From positions 1 through 18,762 of the forward strand of contig CAZDPA010000069.1 of the NCBI GenBank assembly GCA_964507195.1: DNA of 18,762 nt, read 5' to 3'. Positions 7,860-15,143 of the stretch are shown piece after piece (positions within the stretch are counted from its first letter, which is position 1; every line of letters begins with the position of its first letter). The notes under the pieces were generated by a model. It was given only the letters and a program-made list of their open reading frames with translations, was not told the origin of the DNA and searched no databases. This DNA is from Solimonas sp964507195. GTDB taxonomy: Bacteria; Pseudomonadota; Gammaproteobacteria; Nevskiales; Nevskiaceae. Made by a program: the position numbers and the translations under genes.

Positions 7860-7880
7860 AACCAGGGCTCAGCCCTGGTT
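7860..7880 (-). terminator. Hairpin with the acpP stop codon as its loop
   Basis: AACCAGGGC (7860-7868) pairs perfectly over nine bases with GCCCTGGTT (7872-7880). The three-base loop (7869-7871) is exactly the acpP TGA stop on the minus strand. The downstream run has only a short T stretch. The hairpin probably acts as an attenuating terminator or a 3' stabiliser of the acpP message. A terminating ribosome would cover it, so its folding may depend on acpP translation. Confidence 0.55.
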
Positions 7881-8111
7881 GGTGTGCGCCTTGATGTATG
7901 TCAGAACGTCACGGAACGTAACGATCTTCTCGGCTTCTTCGTCAGGGATGTCGATCTCGAACTCTTCTTCGAGCGCCATCACCAGTTCAACGGTGTCTAG
8001 CGAATCGGCGCCCAGATCTTCAACGAAGGAGGCCTCGGGGGTGATCTGATCTTCGCCAACCGACAGCTGTTCGGCAATGATCTTTTTGACCTTCTCTTCA
8101 AGCGTGCTCAT
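7869..8111 (-). CDS. acpP: Acyl carrier protein
   Basis: AcpP carries growing acyl chains on a 4'-phosphopantetheine attached to serine. It has 80 residues, is highly acidic and has the canonical GADSLDTVELVMALEEEF core, with the modified serine at S37. The four-helix layout and the C-terminal DVLTYI are standard. A good Shine-Dalgarno (GGAG) lies seven bases before the ATG. A candidate promoter lies in the 98-bp gap after fabG, and a stem-loop is built around its stop codon. Both fit the usual need for far more AcpP than its neighbours. Confidence 0.98.
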   Translation of the reverse strand: MSTLEEKVKKIIAEQLSVGEDQITPEASFVEDLGADSLDTVELVMALEEEFEIDIPDEEAEKIVTFRDVLTYIKAHTNQG

Positions 8112-8149
8112 GCGTGACTCCGCAGTTTTTTGGTGTGAAAAGCCGGCGT

Positions 8150-8155
8150 ATTGTA
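8150..8155 (-). promoter_or_regulatory. Candidate acpP promoter (-10 box TACAAT)
   Basis: On the minus strand TACAAT lies in the AT-rich fabG-acpP gap, about 40 bases before the acpP ATG, and would give a leader of about 30 bases. The -35 region at normal spacing (CTGTTT) is a poor match. The location fits internal acpP promoters known in other gammaproteobacteria, but the call rests on one hexamer. Confidence 0.35.
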
Positions 8156-8192
8156 GATGAAGCCGCCGGGTGAAACAGAATAACTATTTTCA

Positions 8193-8208
8193 TATCTGAA
8201 AACAGATA
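8193..8208. other. Small AT-rich hairpin after fabG
   Basis: TATCTG (8193-8198) and CAGATA (8203-8208) form a 6-bp stem around AAAA on the plus strand (TTTT on the minus strand). It begins right after the fabG stop and upstream of the acpP promoter candidate. It is short and may be a weak 3' element or coincidence. Confidence 0.3.
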
Positions 8209-8209
8209 C

Positions 8210-8941
8210 TTAACTCATGTACAAACCACCGTTCACGTGGATGGTTTCGCCACTGATGTAGCCGGCTTCGGTCGAGGCCAGGAAAGCAACGGCGGCTGCA
8301 ATGTCCGCCGGCGTTCCCAGACGCTGGGCCGGAACCCGGGTCAACAGGGCCTGCCGTGTTTCGTCGTTCAGTGCCTTGGTCATGTCGGTGTCGATGAAGC
8401 CCGGTGCGACCACATTCACGGTGATCCCACGTGAGCCGATTTCCTGCGCCAGCGCCTTGCTGAAGCCGACCAGGCCGGCTTTGGCCGCGCAATAGTTGGC
8501 CTGGCCGGGATTGCCCATTGCACCGACGACCGAGCCGATGCTGACGATGCGGCCGTAGCGCGCCTTCATCATGCCGCGCAGGACAGCGCGTGACAGACGA
8601 AACACCGAAGTGAGGTCGGTCTCAATGACGTCCGACCAGTCTTGGTCCTTCATCCGCAGCAGCAACGTGTCGCGGGTAACCCCGGCATTGTTGACCAGCA
8701 CGCTGACCGGACCGATGTCCGCGAGCAGCGCTTCGCAGGCTGCGGCATCGCGCACATCGAGCACGCGTCCCTGCCCACCATGGGCTGCAAGGGTTTCGCT
8801 GATCGCCAGCGCACCGGCCTCGCTGGTCGCGGTACCGATCACGCGCGCACCTTCCGCTGCAAGGCGTTGCGCAATGGCGCTGCCGATGCCGCGACTGGCA
8901 CCCGTCACCAGCACCATCTGTTCTGAAAATCTCGCGGTCAT
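8210..8941 (-). CDS. fabG: 3-oxoacyl-ACP reductase
   Basis: FabG is the NADPH-dependent short-chain reductase that reduces 3-ketoacyl-ACP. It has 243 residues from the ATG at 8941. The cofactor motif is TGASRGIG (13-20), then NNAG (84-87) and the catalytic S137, Y150 and K154 in SIGSVVGAMGNPGQANYCAAK. The terminal GETIHVNGGLYMS is typical. The start at 8941 puts the glycine motif at the usual distance from the N-terminus. An alternative ATG at 8971 would add ten residues and shares a base with the stop of a short upstream reading (TGATG). Neither has a strong ribosome site. A 112-base spacer with hairpins separates it from fabD. Confidence 0.95.
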   Translation of the reverse strand: MTARFSEQMVLVTGASRGIGSAIAQRLAAEGARVIGTATSEAGALAISETLAAHGGQGRVLDVRDAAACEALLADIGPVSVLVNNAGVTRDTLLLRMKDQDWSDVIETDLTSVFRLSRAVLRGMMKARYGRIVSIGSVVGAMGNPGQANYCAAKAGLVGFSKALAQEIGSRGITVNVVAPGFIDTDMTKALNDETRQALLTRVPAQRLGTPADIAAAVAFLASTEAGYISGETIHVNGGLYMS

Positions 8942-8996
8942 AATCTGTGGTGTCACCCGAGTCGCACGCATCAAGGCGTGATTCTTTGTGTAATGA

Positions 8997-9020
8997 GCTG
9001 CATTTTCCGAGCCATGCAGC
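8997..9020. other. Hairpin in the fabD-fabG spacer
   Basis: GCTGCAT (8997-9003) pairs with ATGCAGC (9014-9020) around a 10-base loop. A second 6-bp stem (9030-9035 with 9049-9054) reaches the fabD stop. They occupy most of the 112-base spacer. No T-run follows on the minus strand, so these look more like processing or stabilising structures than terminators. Confidence 0.35.
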
Positions 9021-9053
9021 ATACCACCCGGCCCGGAGACGCCATGGACGGGC

Positions 9054-9983
9054 CTATGCCGCAACCAGCGCCGACGCTGCCGCAAGACCTGCCGCATCTT
9101 CCAGTGCCTGTGCAGGCACAGACTTGTTGATGCGCTTGCTCAGACCACACAGCACCTTGCCCGGGCCGCATTCGAGAAACAGCTGCACGCCATCATCGAT
9201 CTGCTGATTCACCAGGCGCGTCCATTGCACCGGCCGATGGAGCTGATCGCGCAGAGCTGCACGGATTGCGTCCGGATCTCGCGCCGGCCGGCCATCCAGA
9301 TTGTGTGAGACGGGAATGACAGGCGCATGAATTTTCAGTTCTGCCATCGCCGCAAACAACTGATCCGCGGCATTGCGCATCAGCGAGCAATGCGAAGGCA
9401 CGGACATCGGCACCTGCACAGCCATGCGCGCACCGTGCGCCTTGGCGTTCTCCAGTACCCAGTCGACGGCGGCGCGCTGGCCGGCAACGACGACCTGCCC
9501 CGGCGAATTGAAGTTGGCCGGTTCCAGCACACCGTCGACCGGACAGGCCGCACACAGGGCAGCAATCTGTGCGTCATCAAGACCGATGATCGCCGCCATG
9601 CCACCAGTACCTGCAGGCACAGCGGCCTGCATCAGCTGGCCGCGAAGCTCCACCAGCCTGAGCGCATCGGCAAAACCGATGCTCTGCGCGGCAACCAGCG
9701 CGGCGTACTCGCCGAGGCTGTGCCCGGCCAATGCAGCCGGCGGCGCAAATCCCTGGCTCTGCCAGATCCGCCACACCGCGATGTTGGCCGCGAGCAAGGC
9801 AGGCTGCGTGCGTTCCGTTCGATTCAGTTCCTCAACCGGACCTTCGCGAACCAGCTGCGCGAGATTCCAGCCCAGCGCGTCCGATGCCTCGGTAAAAGTC
9901 TGCGCCACCAGCGGTGAATCATGGCTGCCGAGCATGCCCACGGCCTGCGAGCCCTGGCCCGGGAACAGCATTGCGTACTTCAT
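9054..9983 (-). CDS. fabD: Malonyl-CoA:ACP transacylase
   Basis: FabD transfers malonyl from CoA to AcpP, supplying the extender unit for fatty-acid synthesis. It has 309 residues, the usual length. It shows the FPGQGSQ motif (7-13), the nucleophile S89 in GHSLGE, R114 in ELRG for malonyl binding, and H198 in VPSHCSLM. A good ribosome site (AGGA, six bases before the ATG) lies within the end of rrtA, and the ATG overlaps the rrtA stop (ATGA). This makes fabD at least partly dependent on transcription through rrtA. plsX and fabH, the usual upstream partners, are absent. Confidence 0.97.
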   Translation of the reverse strand: MKYAMLFPGQGSQAVGMLGSHDSPLVAQTFTEASDALGWNLAQLVREGPVEELNRTERTQPALLAANIAVWRIWQSQGFAPPAALAGHSLGEYAALVAAQSIGFADALRLVELRGQLMQAAVPAGTGGMAAIIGLDDAQIAALCAACPVDGVLEPANFNSPGQVVVAGQRAAVDWVLENAKAHGARMAVQVPMSVPSHCSLMRNAADQLFAAMAELKIHAPVIPVSHNLDGRPARDPDAIRAALRDQLHRPVQWTRLVNQQIDDGVQLFLECGPGKVLCGLSKRINKSVPAQALEDAAGLAAASALVAA

Positions 9984-10624
9984 GAATGGTCCTGGCTTAA
10001 TTCAGATTTATTATCAACAATCAATCGCTTGCCTTCATTTCCTCGAAAGCTTCTGAAAACGAGGCCATAAGCGAAGGCGGCGAGCGTACCAAACAGATGG
10101 GATTCGACCACTACTCGCCCACCGAGCGCGGATTCGTCGGATACCGGTCCACCGACGATCAGTTCAAAGCCGATCTTGCCGATCAGATAGCTCAGACAGC
10201 CCAGCGCGATCAGATCGCGCTTGAGCACCTGCGGCATCAGTCCGAGCACAAACAGGCCGTGGATCACGCCGGACATGCCGACGTAGTTGCGCAGACCAGG
10301 CTCGAACGCCAGCAGGCACAGGCCCATCACGATGGCGATGACACACACCCGCCGCAACCAGATCCACGGGCTCAGCGCCTCCGGACACAGCAGGACCAGA
10401 ACGACGAGACCCATCGCATTGAGCAGATAGTGATACCAGCCAAGGTGCACAAAGCTGCCGGTCAGAAGCCGCCACCACTGCCAATTGTGGAGAATCTGTG
10501 TTCTATCGTAGGAAAGCACTGAACGGCCGGCATCGCCGAGGGTCTCAAGCGCCAGCAGCAGTACAATCAGGACCAGTGGGGCGAGCCAGACCGCGCGGGA
10601 ACCGTAGGGTGACTTTGTTATCAT
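9980..10624 (-). CDS. rrtA: Rhombosortase (rhomboid family, GlyGly-CTERM processing)
   Basis: This is a 214-residue multi-pass membrane protein with the rhomboid serine protease plan. The nucleophile is S118 in GMSGVIHGLF and the catalytic histidine is H176 in ESHLFGTL. The HYLLN segment (65-69) and NWQWWRLLTGSFVHLGWYH (48-65) match the short rhombosortase branch rather than GlpG. Rhombosortases cleave the C-terminal GlyGly-CTERM anchor of proteins exported by the type II system, as shown for Vibrio VesB. That fits its position: its start is 52 bases from gspG, divergently oriented. It overlaps fabD by four bases (ATGA). No GlyGly-CTERM substrate is encoded in the window. A general rhomboid protease is the alternative. 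Confidence 0.85.
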   Translation of the reverse strand: MITKSPYGSRAVWLAPLVLIVLLLALETLGDAGRSVLSYDRTQILHNWQWWRLLTGSFVHLGWYHYLLNAMGLVVLVLLCPEALSPWIWLRRVCVIAIVMGLCLLAFEPGLRNYVGMSGVIHGLFVLGLMPQVLKRDLIALGCLSYLIGKIGFELIVGGPVSDESALGGRVVVESHLFGTLAAFAYGLVFRSFRGNEGKRLIVDNKSELSQDHS

Positions 10625-10676
10625 GCGGCCCGCGGCTCAGACCCACTTTCTTTTATTACAACAAATAGTTGGAACA
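10625..10676. promoter_or_regulatory. Divergent rrtA / gspG intergenic region
   Basis: Only 52 bases separate the two start codons, so the promoters of the fab-side operon and of the T2SS operon must lie here or inside the flanking 5' ends. The part nearest gspG (about 10646-10670) is AT-rich. TATCAT at 10619-10624 resembles a -10 box for gspG but lacks a -35 match. I see no convincing complete promoter and no clear operator. Confidence 0.4.
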
Positions 10677-11123
10677 ATGATGGACATCCGTTCTTACCCC
10701 ACGCAACGCGGCTTCACCCTGATCGAAATCATGGTCGTCGTCGTCATTCTCGGCATTCTTGCCGCCGTCGTCGTCCCCAACATTATGGGCAGACCGGATG
10801 ATGCGCGCATCACCAAGGCCAAGCAGGACATCCGCGTGCTGGAGTCGCAGCTCAATCTGTACAAGCTCGACAACTACAGCTACCCGACAACCCAGCAAGG
10901 TCTGGAATCGCTGGTGACCAAACCGGCCGGCGATCCGGAACCGAGGAACTACAAGAGCGGCGGCTACATCAAGTCGCTGCCGAAGGATCCGTGGGGCAAT
11001 CCGTACCAGTACCTGCAGCCCGGCACGCGCGGTGAACTGGATCTGTTCTCGCTGGGCGCGGACAACCAGCCCGGCGGCGAAGGTCCGGCCGGCGATATCG
11101 GCAACTGGAATCTGGGCGGTTAA
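10677..11123 (+). CDS. gspG: Type II secretion major pseudopilin GspG
   Basis: GspG polymerises into the periplasmic pseudopilus that pushes substrates through the secretin. It has 148 residues. The leader MMDIRSYPTQRG is cut after G12 by prepilin peptidase before FTLIE, with the conserved mature Glu5. A hydrophobic helix follows. The C-terminal loop FSLGADNQPGGEGPAGDIGNW is the calcium-binding segment of GspG. The tandem ATGs at 10677 and 10680 are preceded by GGA at proper spacing. An ATG at 10623 would give an overlong leader. It is the first gene of the operon, divergent from rrtA. Confidence 0.96.
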   Translation: MMDIRSYPTQRGFTLIEIMVVVVILGILAAVVVPNIMGRPDDARITKAKQDIRVLESQLNLYKLDNYSYPTTQQGLESLVTKPAGDPEPRNYKSGGYIKSLPKDPWGNPYQYLQPGTRGELDLFSLGADNQPGGEGPAGDIGNWNLGG

Positions 11124-11151
11124 GACACCACCTCAGCTGCCGGTGCTCCCG

Positions 11152-11724
11152 ATGCGCACCCGCTCATCCGGCTTCACGCTGGTCGAAATCCTTGTCGTGG
11201 TCGTGATCGTCGGCATCATGCTGAGCTTCGCGACGCTGGCCATTGATTCATCAGGCAACCGCGCGATCGAAGACAAGCTGGTGACCGAGTCCGAACGTGT
11301 CGAGCAGTTGTACAAGCTTGCGCAGGAGGAAGCCGAGCTCAAGGGCATCGAGATCGGCTTCCTGTACACCGGGACGCACTATGCCTTCCTGGTGATCGGG
11401 CCTGACGGGGACTGGATATCGCTGACGGACGGACCGCTGCGCCCGCGGCCGATCCCGCAACCCCTGGAGTTCGCCCTGCGTGTCGAGGACCGGGCCGTGC
11501 CGCCGGCGCAGAGCCTGCCGGAAGCGCCGGGTGACGACGCGCCGAAGGCGAGTGATGCGAGCGTGCCGGAAATCGTGCCGCAGGTCATGCTGCTGTCGAG
11601 CGGCGAAATCACGCCGTTCACGCTGGACCTGACGACGCCCGCGCTACCGGTGCGCTACCGCGTGACAGCAACGCTGCTCGGTCAGGTCTCGAAAGAGCGT
11701 TTCGACCGCGAGGGCCTGCGATGA
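11152..11724 (+). CDS. gspH: Type II secretion minor pseudopilin GspH
   Basis: GspH is a minor pseudopilin of the pseudopilus. It has 190 residues from the ATG at 11152, with leader MRTRSSG cut before FTLVE (mature Glu5 present) and a long hydrophobic helix. The C-terminal half is beta-rich. It holds a Pro/Ala/Asp-rich stretch around residues 118-140 that looks like a flexible loop. The 28-base gap after gspG has no strong ribosome site. Its stop overlaps the gspI start (ATGA). Confidence 0.9.
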   Translation: MRTRSSGFTLVEILVVVVIVGIMLSFATLAIDSSGNRAIEDKLVTESERVEQLYKLAQEEAELKGIEIGFLYTGTHYAFLVIGPDGDWISLTDGPLRPRPIPQPLEFALRVEDRAVPPAQSLPEAPGDDAPKASDASVPEIVPQVMLLSSGEITPFTLDLTTPALPVRYRVTATLLGQVSKERFDREGLR

Positions 11725-12092
11725 AACGCAACACCGGCTTCACCCTGATCGAAATGCTCGTCGCCGTTGCAGTGCTCGCCATCGCGATGGCGGCCATCCT
11801 CTCCGGCATGGCGCGCTACGCCGACAACGCCGGCCATCTGCGTGAACGCACGCTGGGCCTGTGGATCGCACACAACCGCCTCACCGAATACGAACTGCAG
11901 CAGACCTGGCCGGATGTCGGCAAGACCGACGGCCAGGTCGAGATGGGCGGCTTCAAGTGGAAGTGGAAAGCCGAGATCAAGAAAACGACGGATGACAACC
12001 TGCGCCGCATCGACCTGATTGTGTTGTCACCGGACGGCGAAGGCACGGCGGCGGCGCTGTCATCGTTCATTGCCAACTCGGGCAAGCTCTAA
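11721..12092 (+). CDS. gspI: Type II secretion minor pseudopilin GspI
   Basis: GspI is a core minor pseudopilin that nucleates the tip complex with GspJ and GspK. It has 123 residues. The short leader MKRNTG is cut before FTLIE (Glu5 kept), and AERT-like RERTLGLWIAHNRLTE followed by a GFKWKW strand matches the family. The start overlaps the gspH stop by four bases. Unusually for this operon, 160 bases separate its stop from gspJ. Confidence 0.93.
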   Translation: MKRNTGFTLIEMLVAVAVLAIAMAAILSGMARYADNAGHLRERTLGLWIAHNRLTEYELQQTWPDVGKTDGQVEMGGFKWKWKAEIKKTTDDNLRRIDLIVLSPDGEGTAAALSSFIANSGKL

Positions 12093-12252
12093 GGTGTCTT
12101 GTGCCGCAGACATTGTCGCGAACTCGCCGGGTCCTTTCGCGCCCGGCGGCGTCACGCCTTCTCGCCATAGCGGCGCTATGCCTGGTCGTCCTGCCTGGCC
12201 GGACACAAAAAGCCCTCGGCGACTTCATCGACATGCCCGCGGCACAGGACAC
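12093..12252. repeat. Palindrome-bearing spacer between gspI and gspJ
   Basis: This 160-base gap interrupts an otherwise overlapping operon. It contains a 7-bp GC-rich stem (12125-12131 with 12142-12148, 10-base loop) and an odd palindrome, CATAGCG-G-CGCTATG, at 12166-12180. Such GC-rich palindromes are typical of small dispersed intergenic repeats (REP-like), but no second copy is visible in this window. A GTG-started reading from 12101 has a signal-peptide-like stretch but overlaps gspJ out of frame and lacks a ribosome site. I do not call it a gene. Confidence 0.45.
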
Positions 12253-12993
12253 GTGCGCTCCGACCAACACGCCGGCTTCACGCTGCTCGAACTGATCATC
12301 GTCATCGCGATCTTCGCGATCTTCGCGCTGATGGCTTACGGCGGTCTCGATTCGGTACTCAACACCCGGCGTCAGGTCGAAGTGGCGCAGGACCGCATCG
12401 CCGCCATGCAGAAAAGCTACATCCGCCTGCGCAATGATCTGCAGCTGGTCAACAGCCGACCGGCGCGCGATGGCTTTGGCGATGTCCAGGCCGCCTTGAA
12501 GGCAACCGACAAGGGCTATCTCGAATTCACTCGAGCTGGCTGGCGTAATCCCTTGTATCTACAAAGAACAGGATTCGAGCGCGTTGCCTACCGATTTGAG
12601 GCCGGCAAGCTGATCCGCAGTTCGTGGCGCGTCCTCGATCAGGCCCAGGACAGCAAGGCGGTCGATGTCACCCTGTTCGACGACATCGAGCAGGTGCGCT
12701 GGCGCTATTTCGACAAGACCAGCAATGAATGGCGCGATCGCTGGCCCTACGACATCAGCACCGGAACCGCGCAAGCCGCGGCCGAGCCGCCGAAAGCGGT
12801 CGAACTGACGATGCGTACCAAGAACATGGGCGAACTGCGCTTTCTGTTCCGCATCGGCCTCGACACCGTGAAGATTCCGGAAACAGGAGCGGCCAGCGGG
12901 GGAGCCAACATGCCATTCAACGCGGGAGAAGGCGGCGGTCGTAGTGAACAAGACTCAAGCGCAACACCACCGCCAGACTCCGAGTTCCCGTGA
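12253..12993 (+). CDS. gspJ: Type II secretion minor pseudopilin GspJ
   Basis: GspJ forms the pseudopilus tip with GspI and GspK. It has 246 residues from a GTG start with AGGA just upstream, giving leader MRSDQHAG cut before FTLLE (Glu5 kept). An ATG at 12178 is in frame but would give a 33-residue leader. The segment GYLEFTRAGWRNP and the RWRYFD strand are typical of GspJ. The C-terminus is a low-complexity Gly/Ser/Pro tail ending PPPDSEFP, which closely resembles the end of GspN here. The stop overlaps the gspK GTG by four bases. Confidence 0.93.
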   Translation: MRSDQHAGFTLLELIIVIAIFAIFALMAYGGLDSVLNTRRQVEVAQDRIAAMQKSYIRLRNDLQLVNSRPARDGFGDVQAALKATDKGYLEFTRAGWRNPLYLQRTGFERVAYRFEAGKLIRSSWRVLDQAQDSKAVDVTLFDDIEQVRWRYFDKTSNEWRDRWPYDISTGTAQAAAEPPKAVELTMRTKNMGELRFLFRIGLDTVKIPETGAASGGANMPFNAGEGGGRSEQDSSATPPPDSEFP

Positions 12994-13937
12994 CCTCCAT
13001 ACACCCCCAATCCGGCATCGCCCTGATCACCGCCATCCTGGTTGTGGCGATCGCCGCGATTGCGTCTGCGGCGATTCTCGGATCGGCCAATATCGCGATC
13101 CGCCGCACGGCGAACCTTCAGGAGTCGGAAGTCGGCTGGTGGTACGCGGTCGGCGTCGAAGCCTGGATCAAGACCATCCTTGATCGGGATCAGGACGAGA
13201 ACAAGTTCGACTCGCTGCGCGATGCCTGGGCCATGCCGGTCGACTTCCTGCCGGTGGACGAAGGTTACGTTCGCGGCGGCGTCGTGGATCTGCAGGGACG
13301 CTTCAACCTCAACAACCTGGGAACGCTTGAGCAGGCGGACTATGCACAGCAGGTCAAGGTGTTCGCACGCATCCTGCGCTACGCCGAAGTCGCCGAGGAA
13401 TATCAGGCCAACGCGATCGCAGCAGCCATCCACGACTGGATCGATGCTGGAGTCGAGCCGTTTGGTGCTGATGGCGTCGAAGACAGCGAGTATCTGCGCG
13501 GCGACATCCCGTACCGGACACCGAACCGGTTCATGGCCGGTGTTTCCGAACTGCTCGCGGTTCGCGGCATCGACAAGAAATCATTTGCCAAGCTCGAAGG
13601 GCTGTTCAGCGCCGTGCCGCAGACCGGCACGCCGATCAATGTCAACACCGCACCGCCAGCGATCCTGATGGCACTGGCCTCCGGGGCATCGCCGGAGCTC
13701 GAACTGTTCCTGCGTGAGCGCGCCGAAAAACCGATCGAATCAAAATCCCAGATCAGCGCCCGTCTCGGCGCGGCCTTCAATGAAGTACCGCAAGGCATGC
13801 TCACCGTGACGAGCAATTTTTTCATGCTCCGCGCCGAAGTCTTCATAGGCAGCGGACGGACGGCCCTGTATAGTTTCTATTTCCGCCCATCGCAGGGTAA
13901 TACTGCGGTTTACGGGCGCAGCACAGACGTCGAATAA
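12990..13937 (+). CDS. gspK: Type II secretion minor pseudopilin GspK
   Basis: GspK caps the pseudopilus tip. It has 315 residues. The leader MTSIHPQSG is followed by IALITAILVVA; mature position 5 is Thr, not Glu, the known hallmark of GspK. Downstream are GRFNLNNL (103-110) and the helix-rich domain with INVNTAPPAILMALA, both classic for the family. The GTG start overlaps the gspJ stop and the stop abuts the gspL GTG directly, so the genes are likely coupled. Confidence 0.95.
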   Translation: MTSIHPQSGIALITAILVVAIAAIASAAILGSANIAIRRTANLQESEVGWWYAVGVEAWIKTILDRDQDENKFDSLRDAWAMPVDFLPVDEGYVRGGVVDLQGRFNLNNLGTLEQADYAQQVKVFARILRYAEVAEEYQANAIAAAIHDWIDAGVEPFGADGVEDSEYLRGDIPYRTPNRFMAGVSELLAVRGIDKKSFAKLEGLFSAVPQTGTPINVNTAPPAILMALASGASPELELFLRERAEKPIESKSQISARLGAAFNEVPQGMLTVTSNFFMLRAEVFIGSGRTALYSFYFRPSQGNTAVYGRSTDVE

Positions 13938-15143
13938 GTGCGCGAAACCCTATATATCAGACTGCGCGTTGCCGAACCCGACGCGCCCACGGCTTACTGC
14001 ATCGCCAGCGGCGACGCAGTCGCCTCGTTCGTGGTCGAGAACGCCGCCCTTGAGTCGGTGCTCGCCCATGCGACCGGTCGTCGGCTTGTCGTCCTCATTC
14101 CTTCCGCCGACGTCCGCCTCGCCGTGATCGATCTGCCGGCAAAGCAGGTCGCCAAGGTGCTGCAGGCCGTGCCCTATCTGCTCGAAGAGCAGCTGGCAGA
14201 CGACGTCGAGACGCTGCACTTTGCGCTGGGCACACGTCAGGCCGATGGCAGCTGGCCGGTCGCCGTTGTCGCCCACGAGCGTCTGCGCCAATGGCTGGCG
14301 TTCTTTACCGAACGCGGCGTACGCCCCGACGCCATGATTCCCGACGTACTGGCACTGGCCGTGCCGGACGAGCAGCAGTTCAGCATGTTGATCGACGGCG
14401 ATCAGGTACTGGTGCGCAGCAGTCGCGAAAACGGCTTTGTCTGCAGTCGCGATGATCTCGAACTGAGCCTGCAACTGGCCGATCCGGACAGGCAGCGTGC
14501 GCTGCGTATCGCCGTCCCGCGTGATCAGGACTTTGATCCGGGCACCCTCGGTCGCACCGTCGAGCCCTTGCATGGCTACACCCAGCCACTGGATGCACTG
14601 CTTCAGTCGCTGCGTCCGGATCGGGTCATCGATCTGCTGCAAGGGCCCTACTCGATCAAGCAGGGCTTGCTGCGTCACTGGCTACCCTGGCGTCTGGCCG
14701 CCAGCCTTGCCGCCGTCGCGATCGTTCTCGCGGCTACGGTTCACGGCGTCCAGGCCTGGCGCATCGGCAGCGAACTCACGGCGCTGAACGCTGCGAACGA
14801 GGAGCGCTACAAAAAGATCTTCCCCGCTGAATCCCGTATCGTCGATCTCGATGCCCAGTTGTCCCAGCAGATGGCACGCCTCAGCAGCGGTGCGTCCAAT
14901 CCGAAGCTGCTGTCGCTGGTCGGTACGGTGGCCAAGGCACAAGCTGCAGTCAGCAGCGTCAAGATCGATGCCCTGCAATATCGCGAAGGCGCACTCTACG
15001 TCGGCATGAGCGCTGCCAATCTGCAGGCGCTCGACGCGCTCAAGGCCTGGTTCGAGCAAGCCGAGGCCGGCGCGCTGGAGGTGCAGTCGGCCAATGCGGG
15101 CACCGACGGCGTACAGATCCGCATCAAGTTGACGCCGTCATGA
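13938..15143 (+). CDS. gspL: Type II secretion inner-membrane protein GspL
   Basis: GspL links the cytoplasmic ATPase GspE to the membrane platform. It has 401 residues. The actin-like cytoplasmic domain (1-about 245) contains LLEEQLADDVETLHFALG (81-98) and ends in the family motif LLQGPYS (233-239). A transmembrane helix (about 251-271) follows, then a periplasmic ferredoxin-like domain. The GTG start lies directly after the gspK stop with no gap. The stop overlaps the gspM ATG (ATGA). Confidence 0.95.
   Translation: MRETLYIRLRVAEPDAPTAYCIASGDAVASFVVENAALESVLAHATGRRLVVLIPSADVRLAVIDLPAKQVAKVLQAVPYLLEEQLADDVETLHFALGTRQADGSWPVAVVAHERLRQWLAFFTERGVRPDAMIPDVLALAVPDEQQFSMLIDGDQVLVRSSRENGFVCSRDDLELSLQLADPDRQRALRIAVPRDQDFDPGTLGRTVEPLHGYTQPLDALLQSLRPDRVIDLLQGPYSIKQGLLRHWLPWRLAASLAAVAIVLAATVHGVQAWRIGSELTALNAANEERYKKIFPAESRIVDLDAQLSQQMARLSSGASNPKLLSLVGTVAKAQAAVSSVKIDALQYREGALYVGMSAANLQALDALKAWFEQAEAGALEVQSANAGTDGVQIRIKLTPS

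Noticed and set aside
6481..8049. A 522-codon plus-strand open reading frame across fabF
   Set aside because: It is antisense to fabF and part of acpP, both with intact catalytic motifs. Its translation has no recognisable domain, and long antisense frames are expected in GC-rich coding DNA.
10619..10624. TATCAT as the -10 box of the gsp operon
   Set aside because: There is no -35 match at any normal spacing and it overlaps the rrtA start codon. Kept only as a remark under the intergenic region.
12019..12252. Upstream in-frame extension of gspJ (from 12019 or the ATG at 12178)
   Set aside because: It would give a leader of 33 or more residues, while prepilin leaders here are 6-12 residues. 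The GTG at 12253 has AGGA upstream.
12101..12295. Small GTG-started reading with a signal-peptide-like hydrophobic stretch between gspI and gspJ
   Set aside because: It has no ribosome site, runs out of frame into gspJ, and the rest of the peptide has no character. The palindromes explain the region better.
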